Positions 8,321 through 15,697 of a stretch of DNA of 64,000 nt are shown one piece after another (within the stretch, counting starts at the first letter, position 1; each line of letters begins with the position of its first letter). The stretch spans positions 1,984,001 through 2,048,000 of the forward strand of contig NZ_CP156688.1 in the NCBI RefSeq assembly GCF_040616545.1, given 5' to 3'. A program made the translations under genes and the position numbers. The DNA comes from Akkermansia muciniphila. GTDB taxonomy: Bacteria; Verrucomicrobiota; Verrucomicrobiia; Verrucomicrobiales; Akkermansiaceae. The notes below the pieces were generated by a model, which had not been told where the DNA came from, did no database searches, and was given only the letters and a program-made list of their open reading frames with translations.

Positions 8321-9095
8321 CCGGTTCAGGGAAGCCAAGGCGGAGGAAATAGCCCTGCTCACGGACCTGGCGTCCCGGCGGGAACTGCCCCGGCCCTGGA
8401 AGGGGCGCAGGCCGGACTTTCTGAAGGCCATTGCGGCTCCCCCCGCCGGGCAGCCCGTGGCCGTGATTGCGGAGTTCAAGCAATCCTCCCCGTCCCGCGG
8501 CGTCATTGCCACCGGGTTGAAGCCGGAGGAAGTGGCGGAACAATATGCCGCTGCGGGCGCCTCCTGCATCTCCGTGCTGACGGAGGAGCGGTTCTTCGGC
8601 GGCCGCATCGGGTACCTGGAACGCATGCACCGCGCGGGGCTCCCCCTGCTGCGCAAGGACTTCATCTTCCACCAGCTCCAGGTGATGGAGACGGCCTCCA
8701 CCCCGGCCTCCGCCCTGCTGCTCATCGTGCGCCTGACGCCGGATGCCCGGACCCTCCGCATCCTGCGGGAACAGGCGGAAGCCTACGGCATGCACGCCGT
8801 GGTGGAGGTCTTTGACGGGGCGGACCTGGAAATTGCCAGGGAATCCGGGGCGCGCATCATCCAGGTGAACGCCCGTGACCTGGATACCTTGAAGACGGAC
8901 AGGCGGGCCTGTCTGGAGATGGGCAAACTCCGCCGGGAGGGGGAAGCGTGGATCGCCGCCAGCGCCATGAGCACGGGAGCGCATCTCAGGGAAGCCGCGG
9001 AAGCGGGCTTCCAGGCCGTACTGATGGGCACCGCCCTGATGGACGGCGGAAAGCCGGGTGAAACCCTGGCCGCAATTTTAGAAGAAACAAGATGA
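8310..9095 (+). CDS. trpC: Indole-3-glycerol-phosphate synthase with altered active-site motif
   Basis: This 261-residue TIM barrel closes the indole ring of CdRP. Family motifs are present: AEFKQSSPSRG (catalytic Glu and Lys), LLRKDFIF (catalytic Lys), VVEVFDGADLE (Glu), QVNARDLDTL (Asn) and a C-terminal phosphate site, VLMGTALM. The segment that normally reads ESGI, carrying a conserved active-site Glu (Glu210 in the Sulfolobus enzyme), reads ASAM here, so that Glu is Ala. Operon position and all other residues still support TrpC. The start overlaps trpGD by 11 bases and the stop overlaps trpF by 4. Confidence 0.92.
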   Translation: MLLDRFREAKAEEIALLTDLASRRELPRPWKGRRPDFLKAIAAPPAGQPVAVIAEFKQSSPSRGVIATGLKPEEVAEQYAAAGASCISVLTEERFFGGRIGYLERMHRAGLPLLRKDFIFHQLQVMETASTPASALLLIVRLTPDARTLRILREQAEAYGMHAVVEVFDGADLEIARESGARIIQVNARDLDTLKTDRRACLEMGKLRREGEAWIAASAMSTGAHLREAAEAGFQAVLMGTALMDGGKPGETLAAILEETR

Positions 9096-9739
9096 AGAAA
9101 CATTCATTCGCAATCAAGGTGTGCGGGATTACCCGCCAGAGTGACTTGTCAACCGCCATGGGGATGGGGGCCCACTTCTGCGGGTTCATATTCCATCCCG
9201 GCAGTCCGCGCTACATTGCGCCGGAACGCGCCGCCGCGCTGGATTCCGCGCTGGTGCGCCGCGTGGGCGTCTTCGTGAACCAGGATGCGGAGGAAATCAT
9301 GGAAACCATGAAGACGGCCCGTCTGGAATTCGCCCAGCTCCACGGCGCCCAGTCCCTGGAATGCGCCCGCCGCATAGGCCCGGAAAAGGTCATCCGCGTG
9401 CTGTGGCCGGACCGGTATGAATCCCTGGAGGCCCTTCAGAAGGAAATGGAACTGTGGGCGGACAGCTGCGCCTGGTTCCTGCTGGATGCAGGCAGCCGCG
9501 GCGGCGGCCACGGCGTCCCCCTGGACTGGAACGCCCTGGCGGCCCTCCAGTCCCCCCGGCCCTGGTTCCTGGCGGGCGGCCTTTCCTCCGCCTCACTGAA
9601 CAAGGCGCTGGAACAGTGCACCCCGAACGGCATTGACCTGAACTCCGGCGTGGAAGCCATTCCCGGCCAGAAAAGCCCGCAGAAACTGCTGGCGGCCCTC
9701 AAACCTCTCATCTCCTACACCCCTTACCACATCGCATGA
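9092..9739 (+). CDS. trpF: Phosphoribosylanthranilate isomerase
   Basis: TrpF performs the Amadori rearrangement of PRA to CdRP. At 215 residues it is full length. It begins with the diagnostic IKVCGITR, whose Cys is the general base, and has [26 protein letters not shown], a catalytic Asp in [13 protein letters not shown] and the phosphate-binding FLAGGLS and GIDLNSGVE. It is a free-standing protein, not fused to TrpC as in E. coli. Both ends overlap neighbours by ATGA (4 bases), indicating coupled translation. Confidence 0.96.
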   Translation: MKKHSFAIKVCGITRQSDLSTAMGMGAHFCGFIFHPGSPRYIAPERAAALDSALVRRVGVFVNQDAEEIMETMKTARLEFAQLHGAQSLECARRIGPEKVIRVLWPDRYESLEALQKEMELWADSCAWFLLDAGSRGGGHGVPLDWNALAALQSPRPWFLAGGLSSASLNKALEQCTPNGIDLNSGVEAIPGQKSPQKLLAALKPLISYTPYHIA

Positions 9740-10908
9740 ACAAAAAAGGATATTTCGGCAACTTCGGCGGCCGCTTCGTACCGGAAGCGCTGCGCCCCCC
9801 GCTCATGGAGCTGGAGGAAGCCATGGCCGCCATCATGCCGTCCCGCGAGTACCGGGACGCGCTCCAGGACCTGCTGGTCAATTACGCGGGCCGTGAAACG
9901 CCCCTCACGTTCTGTCCCCACCTCTCGGAAAAACTGGGTTTCCGCCTGTGGCTGAAGCGGGAGGACCTGCTGCACACCGGAGCGCACAAGATCAATAACG
10001 CGCTGGGGCAGGCCCTGCTGGCCAAGATGATGGGGAAAACCCGCCTCATTGCGGAGACCGGGGCGGGGCAGCACGGCGTGGCCACGGCTACGGCGGCGGC
10101 CCGGCTCAAGATGGACTGCACCATCTTCATGGGGGCGGAGGATGTGGAGCGCCAATCCATGAACGTGATGCGCATGAAGCTGCTGGGTGCCCGCGTGTTC
10201 CCGATTGAAAGCGGTTCCCGCACCTTGAAGGACGCCATCAACGAGGCCCTTCGCTACTGGATTTCCCATCAGGAGGACACCCTGTACTGCTTCGGCACGG
10301 CGGCGGGCCCCCATCCATTCCCCACGCTGGTCAAACAGCTCCAGTCCGTCATCGGCACGGAGTCCCGCGCCCAGATGCTGGAACGCGCCGGAAGGCTTCC
10401 GGACGTGGTGGTGGCTTGCGTGGGCGGCGGCTCCAACGCCATCGGCATGCTCCACCCCTTTGTGGAAGATGAAGGCGTGCGCCTGGTGGGCGTGGAGGCC
10501 GGAGGCACCGGGGAACCCGGGTGCTACAACTCCGCCCCCATCAACCTGGGCAGCCCCGGCGTGCTGCACGGCCATGTGACCATGCTTTTGCAGGATGAAG
10601 ACGGGCAGATACAGCCGTCCCACTCCATCTCCGCCGGGCTGGACTACCCCGGCGTGGGGCCGGAGCACTCCCACCTGGCGGAAATCGGCCGGGTGCATTA
10701 CGGCGTCATCTGTGACGCCTCTGCGCTGAACGCCTTCCAGACCCTGACTCAGGAGGAAGGCATCATCCCCGCTCTGGAATCCTCCCATGCCGTGGCATGG
10801 GTGCTGGACCATGCAGAGGAACTGCCGCAGGGGGGGGACGTGCTGGTGAACCTCTCCGGCCGTGGGGACAAGGATCTGAGCATCGTTAAAAAATATCTGA
10901 ACCTTTAA
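9736..10908 (+). CDS. trpB: Tryptophan synthase beta chain
   Basis: TrpB is the PLP enzyme that condenses indole with serine. At 390 residues it is the usual TrpB1 length. The PLP lysine lies in [15 protein letters not shown], the catalytic Glu region in [18 protein letters not shown], and the PLP-phosphate loop in GGGSNAIG. An N-terminal [15 protein letters not shown] is typical of TrpB1 that pairs with TrpA. The start overlaps trpF by 4 bases and trpA follows after 13 bases. Confidence 0.97.
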   Translation: MNKKGYFGNFGGRFVPEALRPPLMELEEAMAAIMPSREYRDALQDLLVNYAGRETPLTFCPHLSEKLGFRLWLKREDLLHTGAHKINNALGQALLAKMMGKTRLIAETGAGQHGVATATAAARLKMDCTIFMGAEDVERQSMNVMRMKLLGARVFPIESGSRTLKDAINEALRYWISHQEDTLYCFGTAAGPHPFPTLVKQLQSVIGTESRAQMLERAGRLPDVVVACVGGGSNAIGMLHPFVEDEGVRLVGVEAGGTGEPGCYNSAPINLGSPGVLHGHVTMLLQDEDGQIQPSHSISAGLDYPGVGPEHSHLAEIGRVHYGVICDASALNAFQTLTQEEGIIPALESSHAVAWVLDHAEELPQGGDVLVNLSGRGDKDLSIVKKYLNL

Positions 10909-10921
10909 GCAGCAATATTCC

Positions 10922-11710
10922 ATGAACAACATGCAGAAATCACCGTTGCAGGAAGCCGTGGAGCATGCCCATGCCCTCGGCAGGCGAGCCGTCATCCCCT
11001 TCATCACCGCCGGATTTCCGGACAAGGAATCTTTCTGGACCCATCTGGAACGGATTGACGGAGCCGGGGCGGACATCATTGAAATAGGCGTTCCCTTCTC
11101 GGACCCCGTGGCGGACGGCCCGTTCATTGAACAGGCCTCGCGGGACGCTCTGGCCCGCGGCGTCAGCCTGAAATGGATTCTGGACGGCCTGAAGGCCCGC
11201 AAGGACCGCTTTTCCGCCAAACTGGCGCTGATGGGGTACGTGAACCCCTTTTACCAGTACGGGCTGGAACGGCTTGCCCGGGATGCGGCGGAAGCCGGGG
11301 TTAGCGGCTTCGTCATTCCGGACATGCCGCTGGAAGAATCCGGCATCTTCAGGGAGGCCTTTGAGCCCCGCGGCCTGACGCTCGTCACGCTGGTGGCCCC
11401 AAACACCTCCGTGGAACGCATGCGGGAATACAAGCCCCATACCTCCGGCTTCGTTTACGTGGTCTCCATGCTGGGCACCACGGGGGGGAAAGTGGACCTG
11501 ACGCAGAGCGTCACGGAAACCATGCGCCGCGCCCGGTCCGTATTCGACGTGCCGCTGGCGCTGGGCTTCGGCCTCCAGACGCCGGACCAGCTGGATGTCC
11601 TGCCGGAAGACGCCCGCCCGGACGCCGCCGTTCTCGGCAGCGCCCTGCTCAGGCACATTGCAGAAGGGAAGGATGCGGCGGAATTCCTGGGCAAATGGAC
11701 CGGAAAGTAA
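10922..11710 (+). CDS. trpA: Tryptophan synthase alpha chain
   Basis: TrpA is a 262-residue TIM barrel that cleaves indole-3-glycerol phosphate and channels indole to TrpB. The catalytic Glu and Asp are in DIIEIGVPFSDPVADGP. Other family segments are PFITAGFPD, LMGYVNPFYQYG, GFVIPDMPLEES and LVAPNTS. The loop VSMLGTTGGK and the phosphate site ALGFGLQTPDQL are also recognisable. It is the last gene of the trp operon and ends before a strong terminator. Confidence 0.97.
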   Translation: MNNMQKSPLQEAVEHAHALGRRAVIPFITAGFPDKESFWTHLERIDGAGADIIEIGVPFSDPVADGPFIEQASRDALARGVSLKWILDGLKARKDRFSAKLALMGYVNPFYQYGLERLARDAAEAGVSGFVIPDMPLEESGIFREAFEPRGLTLVTLVAPNTSVERMREYKPHTSGFVYVVSMLGTTGGKVDLTQSVTETMRRARSVFDVPLALGFGLQTPDQLDVLPEDARPDAAVLGSALLRHIAEGKDAAEFLGKWTGK

Positions 11711-11734
11711 AATAACATTCCCCGTTAACGTTAA

Positions 11735-11769
11735 AAAGAGGCTGTGCAGTCGTTCTGCACAGCCTCTTT
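11735..11769. terminator. Bidirectional terminator between trpA and the convergent autotransporter gene
   Basis: AAAGAGGCTGTGCAG and CTGCACAGCCTCTTT form a perfect 15-bp stem around a 5-base loop. T-rich on the plus side and A-rich on the left side, it can end both the trp operon and the opposing gene. Confidence 0.9.
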
Positions 11770-11835
11770 GTTGCTGGTCTTCCGTCAAAGATAAAGTAAA
11801 TTTAACGGTTTTCCGGCGCCTGCAATCAGGCTCTG

Positions 11836-14571
11836 TCAATAAGCGTAACTGACTCCGGCGTTAAACCGGTGGGCCGTGGCCTTGCTCCTTCCCTCAAACT
11901 CGTACCCCGCATACGTCCTCCAGCGCGCATTCAGCTGTAATGCGCTGTTCACGTTCACCCTCACCGCATTCCGGTCCGGAGACGTTCCCTGCGCTTCCCA
12001 CCGGTACCCGTTGAGCAGCCGCTCCGCCTGCGCTCCCGGGTTCTCACGGTACACGTCCGGCACGTAGCTCACCATCGCGCTGTTGATCCATTCCCTCCCT
12101 TTCAGCTCACTGCGGTGCGTCAGGCCCACCCCTACAGGCACGCTCATATTCTTCAGGCGCCCCTTTTCAAAGCGCCTCGCGTCCCAGCCCGTTTCCGTAA
12201 ACGCCTCCTGCGTCACGTCCGTATACTCCAGCCCCAGCATGACCTCCATCGCCACGGTCTCGTCTACCCGGCGGCTCCACTTCCCGGTCAGCGTTCCAAA
12301 CAGGGTTTCGTTGGTCCACTTGCCGCGGGACCGTCCGCCCGTATGGAAGGAATTCATCTTGTTGTCCGTCCAGCCATAGCCTGCCGTTCCCGTCACCAGC
12401 AGGGTATTCTTCCGGTTGAGAACCTTGTGCCAGCCCCCGTAGAGCATGCCGGTGCGCGTCTGCTGGTCAATATCCCCCGCAAAGTGGCGCCCGTTCATCT
12501 TGCCGTACAGGTCACCGAAGCCCAGGCCAAGAACGGTGTGGGAAGTGATTTTCCTGTCCGCTCCCACGGAATAGCCGCCGCCGTGGTAGTCAAAGCCGTC
12601 ACGGGTTCCCTCGGAAGCGTGGTTGAGGAAATCCCCCATGCCCTTGACCCAGTAGTTGTTTTCCGGTCCGGCGATAAAGCGCAGGGCATCCAGATGGCCC
12701 AGGGCGGCCCTGGACATCCCAAGAGCGTTGGCGGCGCTGGACCACATGGAGTTCATGGCCAGAGTCCCTGCCAGTTCCGGCAGGATGTCCCGGATAGCGG
12801 AGTCCTCGGCGGGAGTCCAGACCAGTTGGAGTTGTTCCGGGAAGCCGTCTCCGTCGGCATCCACCCACTGGTGGCTCCAGGAGCCCGTATAGGCATAGGG
12901 GCTGTCCACCCGGTCGGAGCCGGTAGCCAGTGAATGGGCGCCGGAGAAGTCATCCGTGTGGGTCTGGCTGGCGTCCGTCAGGATGATGAAGGTGCGCTGT
13001 TGCTCCCAGGAATTGTCCGCATAGAAATAATCGGCGGATATTCCCGTGTCCATAATCCCTATAGAGCCGCCCAGGGTGAAGGAACCGGAGGCGGAGATGG
13101 AGAGTCCGTTGGTGTTTGCCAGGGAGGCGGCTTCCTGCGCCTGCTTTTGCATGTCAAAAACAAAGCCGCGGGAGAGATCCACGTCCTTGGCATTGATGAA
13201 GGCGCTGGTCCCGGGACGAAGGACGGCGTCCCCGTTGGCGATGGTGAAGGAGGCGGCGTTGATGACGCTGCTCCCGGTGATTTCCAGGGTTCCGTGTTCC
13301 AGGGTCATGGAAGTATCGTCCCTGAGCTGGGAGTTGCCGAAGACGACATTGTGTTCCAGGATGAGGGTGCCGCCGTAGAGGGTGGTTTGGCCCTTGAAAT
13401 CGCTGTAGCGGCTGGCCACAAGGTGGGCGTCGTCCCCCTGGTAGAGTTCCCCGCTGAAGATGACGGTGCCGTCCGTAGCGTGGGAGATGCCGTCGTCGTC
13501 CGTGTATTGGTTGAGGGAGAGGGTGACGTTTTCCTTGATGATGCCGTAGGTTGAACTGGTGATGGGGTCATTGAAGCGAACCTCCCTTCCTTGGGCGGCT
13601 GCCAGTTGAAGATGGCTGGTTCCATATACATGAATGGCGTTGGCAACGCCGTTTTCCACGGAGAAGGAGCCGTCATTGTGTTGAGTGAACGTTCCCCCGG
13701 TCATGTTTCCGCTGAAGAAAACGTCATGAGTGAAGGCCAGAAAGCGGCTGAACTTGTCGGTATTGTTCCCATCCAGGAAAATAGCCCCGCCATTAACGAA
13801 AGCATAATTATTGGTGAATGAGGCTCCGTTCCTGATGGTTAGGGATATGTTGTTTCCTTTCATATAAATCGCTCCGCCGGCGCCATCGAAGGAGCCGTAG
13901 GCGTAATTGCCGGAAAAGGAAGCATCGTCTCCAAAAGTCAGTATTGTTGAATTGCTTCCACCCATATAGATTGCTCCGCCGTAGCTGGTGCCGTAGTTAA
14001 AGCCGTAGCCGTAGGCATGATTGCCGTGGAAGATTGCGTGGTCTCCCAGGGCCATTATTGAATGGTCTCCACTCACATAAATCGCCCCTCCGGCATTGAG
14101 GCCGGTGCCAGATAAAACGCTATTATTAAGGAATTGGACATGACCGGTGAGTTCCAGGGATATATCGCCGCCTTGCGCCTGAATCACCCCTCTGTTGGCA
14201 TTGGCCCAGATGACGGAATCCATATCCAGCGTATACTCTCCCTCTGTAAGATTGTACATGGGGTTTTTCCCCAGTCCGGATAAGTTCACCGTGCGCGGCG
14301 TGTCCGGATCATCCGAACGGAAGTTGACCGGAACGGTCAAGCCGGTCGTCAAGGAAGCGTCGTCATTATTCAGAACCACCGTATCCCCGGCAGCCAGGGA
14401 GCCGGAGCGGGCCAGATCATCCAGAGTGGTATAGATGTTATGGGCCGGGTCGGAAGTCTGGGCGGCGTCTACCATGAAATCCGCAGCGGAGGCGGAAAAG
14501 GACAAGGAAACGGGAATCAGCACGGAGGCCAGCAGGCTGCGGCGCAGCGGCAAAGGTATGGTCATTCTCAT
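11836..14571 (-). CDS. Autotransporter with Pmp-like GGAI/FxxN repeats
   Basis: This is a type V secreted surface protein of 911 residues. Residues 1-29 are a signal peptide ending SASA. The passenger (about 30-600) is a beta-helix and contains repeated GGAI[YF] motifs (GGAIYVSG, GGAIYMGG, GGAIYMKG, GGAIFLDG) alternating with FxxN motifs (FLNN, FHGN, FSGN, FTNN, FSGN). This is the hallmark pairing of chlamydial polymorphic membrane proteins. From about residue 640 an autotransporter beta-barrel follows, ending in Tyr (AGVSYAY). It is convergent with trpA and divergent from the giant autotransporter. Its promoter region carries inverted pair A, which in the sequenced orientation appears OFF. 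Confidence 0.93.
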   Translation of the reverse strand: MRMTIPLPLRRSLLASVLIPVSLSFSASAADFMVDAAQTSDPAHNIYTTLDDLARSGSLAAGDTVVLNNDDASLTTGLTVPVNFRSDDPDTPRTVNLSGLGKNPMYNLTEGEYTLDMDSVIWANANRGVIQAQGGDISLELTGHVQFLNNSVLSGTGLNAGGAIYVSGDHSIMALGDHAIFHGNHAYGYGFNYGTSYGGAIYMGGSNSTILTFGDDASFSGNYAYGSFDGAGGAIYMKGNNISLTIRNGASFTNNYAFVNGGAIFLDGNNTDKFSRFLAFTHDVFFSGNMTGGTFTQHNDGSFSVENGVANAIHVYGTSHLQLAAAQGREVRFNDPITSSTYGIIKENVTLSLNQYTDDDGISHATDGTVIFSGELYQGDDAHLVASRYSDFKGQTTLYGGTLILEHNVVFGNSQLRDDTSMTLEHGTLEITGSSVINAASFTIANGDAVLRPGTSAFINAKDVDLSRGFVFDMQKQAQEAASLANTNGLSISASGSFTLGGSIGIMDTGISADYFYADNSWEQQRTFIILTDASQTHTDDFSGAHSLATGSDRVDSPYAYTGSWSHQWVDADGDGFPEQLQLVWTPAEDSAIRDILPELAGTLAMNSMWSSAANALGMSRAALGHLDALRFIAGPENNYWVKGMGDFLNHASEGTRDGFDYHGGGYSVGADRKITSHTVLGLGFGDLYGKMNGRHFAGDIDQQTRTGMLYGGWHKVLNRKNTLLVTGTAGYGWTDNKMNSFHTGGRSRGKWTNETLFGTLTGKWSRRVDETVAMEVMLGLEYTDVTQEAFTETGWDARRFEKGRLKNMSVPVGVGLTHRSELKGREWINSAMVSYVPDVYRENPGAQAERLLNGYRWEAQGTSPDRNAVRVNVNSALQLNARWRTYAGYEFEGRSKATAHRFNAGVSYAY

Positions 14572-14610
14572 AATAATAATCAGTAGTGAATGTGTTGTAA
14601 CAACACGAAC

Positions 14611-14616
14611 CTAGTA
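14611..14616 (-). promoter_or_regulatory. Fixed -10 half of switch A
   Basis: On the minus strand TACTAG lies one base outside site A1. If segment A is inverted, TTGACA would stand exactly 17 bases upstream of it. As sequenced, no -35 box is aligned with it. It lies 40 bases from the autotransporter start. The match to TATAAT is weak; the call rests on spacing and on the parallel arrangement at the other switches. Confidence 0.45.
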
Positions 14617-14633
14617 GCGGATTAGGAATCCGC
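14617..14633. repeat. Inversion site A1 (spacer AGG)
   Basis: GCGGATT-AGG-AATCCGC has perfect 7-base palindromic arms around three asymmetric bases. Its inner 15 bases are the exact reverse complement of site A2. Confidence 0.8.
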
Positions 14634-14883
14634 ATTTTTTCTTCAGTCGTAAAGAGAGACTGAAACAGGTATCAATCGGAAAAATAAGGGTAGTGTGATT
14701 GATGTTTGGAAATATGGATTTCTCTGTAAGTAACTATTTTTAAGTTCTTAAAAAGTTTGCCGCAGCAAAAAAGAAAAGATCCGGCATAGGGCTCTGAAAG
14801 GGGAGAGGGGTGCCGTTCAGTGTTCTATTTTAAAAGAGGAATTTACCTTAAAATAATCCCTATCATAATAGTAGGATTGACAT
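14634..14883. other. Putative invertible promoter segment A (250 bp)
   Basis: This is AT-rich, non-coding DNA between inverted sites A1 and A2, upstream of the Pmp-like autotransporter. It carries TTGACA at 14877-14882, one base from site A2 and pointing away from the autotransporter. Inversion would turn this box toward the gene and align it with the fixed -10 outside A1. The sequenced state is therefore read as OFF. No ORF of note is present. Confidence 0.7.
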
Positions 14884-14898
14884 CGGATTCCTAATCCG
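14884..14898. repeat. Inversion site A2 (spacer CCT)
   Basis: CGGATT-CCT-AATCCG is the exact reverse complement of the inner 15 bases of A1. TTGACA lies one base to its left, inside the segment. The outside flank (CACATG at the expected -10 position) offers no -10 box. Confidence 0.8.
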
Positions 14899-15439
14899 TC
14901 ACATGGCTGGAAATGGAGAAAATGGTCCTTGGTTCCCGGAAGGGATGAATATGTAAGTTACTTATGTTGAGCTTTGTAAGATGTTCATTGATGGAGGCCG
15001 GGAAAACGTGTTCATCCGGTTGAAGAGAAGCGGATCTTGAAGCCCGCAGGGTGAGTGAATCTGAAAGTGGCACGAATCAAACCTCCGTTCCCTGCTGGCC
15101 GTATTCCATTCAAGCTGTGGCCTATTGCCCCGCCGTGCCCGTGACGGGTACTCTGCCGGGCACAAGGTCTCCCGCCCCTTGTAAGACCTTGTAAGAATTC
15201 GTTCGGCTTCATCATTCACTTTTCGTGCGTTTCAGACGGATGCCGGTTCAGTGGTCCGTCTGTGCGAGGCCGTGCCCCGGAGTCCTGCTCAGACGCTTTA
15301 CAAAGCTGCGGGGGTGGGAAATTTTGAAAAATGGACCAGAGGCATATTCAGCCATTCTTCCTCAATCCCCAAGCAGTGTTCTTCATAACCTGTTGCAGGG
15401 CATCTTTTTATTTTATCCTGCCATTAAAAGGGCAAATGC
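14899..15439. other. Gene-free stretch between switches A and C
   Basis: About 540 bases lie between the two invertible segments. Short open frames occur on both strands, but none shows a ribosome binding site, a protein family motif or convincing codon use. I see no gene here. Confidence 0.5.
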
Positions 15440-15454
15440 GAATTCGCAATCCGC
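15440..15454. repeat. Inversion site C1 (spacer CGC)
   Basis: GAATTCGCAATCCGC is the exact reverse complement of site C2. Read on the minus strand it contains CGGATT-GCG-AATTCG, one mismatch from the CGGATT-NNN-AATCCG consensus. Confidence 0.75.
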
Positions 15455-15623
15455 CGGCTCTTTATTCACATATTATTCAAAATTCAATTATTAAATTTGA
15501 TTAATAATCAATGTGTTATCTATTTAAAAAATAATCCCTCCAGAGAAAACCGGAAAAATCTGGTTACCGGGAGCATTTCCCTTCCGGTAGAAAACCGTTG
15601 CAGCTGATTCTTTTCCTTTGACA
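15455..15623. other. Putative invertible promoter segment C (169 bp), ON orientation
   Basis: This is AT-rich, non-coding DNA enclosed by sites C1 and C2. TTGACA at 15618-15623 touches site C2 and points to the giant autotransporter. Inversion would move the box to the far end and point it away, switching the gene off. Confidence 0.7.
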
Positions 15624-15646
15624 GCGGATTGCGAATTCCTTATTTA
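15618..15646 (+). promoter_or_regulatory. Promoter of the giant autotransporter, assembled across site C2
   Basis: TTGACA (15618-15623), inside the invertible segment, is followed by exactly 17 bases, which are essentially the repeat C2, and then TATTTA (15641-15646) outside. The leader to the TTG start would be about 45 bases. Confidence 0.65.
15624..15638. repeat. Inversion site C2 (spacer GCG)
   Basis: GCGGATTGCGAATTC is the exact reverse complement of C1. The left arm CGGATT matches the family consensus; the right arm AATTCC has two differences from AATCCG. Confidence 0.75.
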
Positions 15647-15697
15647 TATTCACAATCATATTCCCCTTGCCGTGTTGTGGGAAAGGTTCTTTTATGA

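Noticed and set aside
6698-8761. Minus-strand frame opposite trpGD and trpC
   Set aside because: Antisense to well-conserved trp genes and without any family motif.
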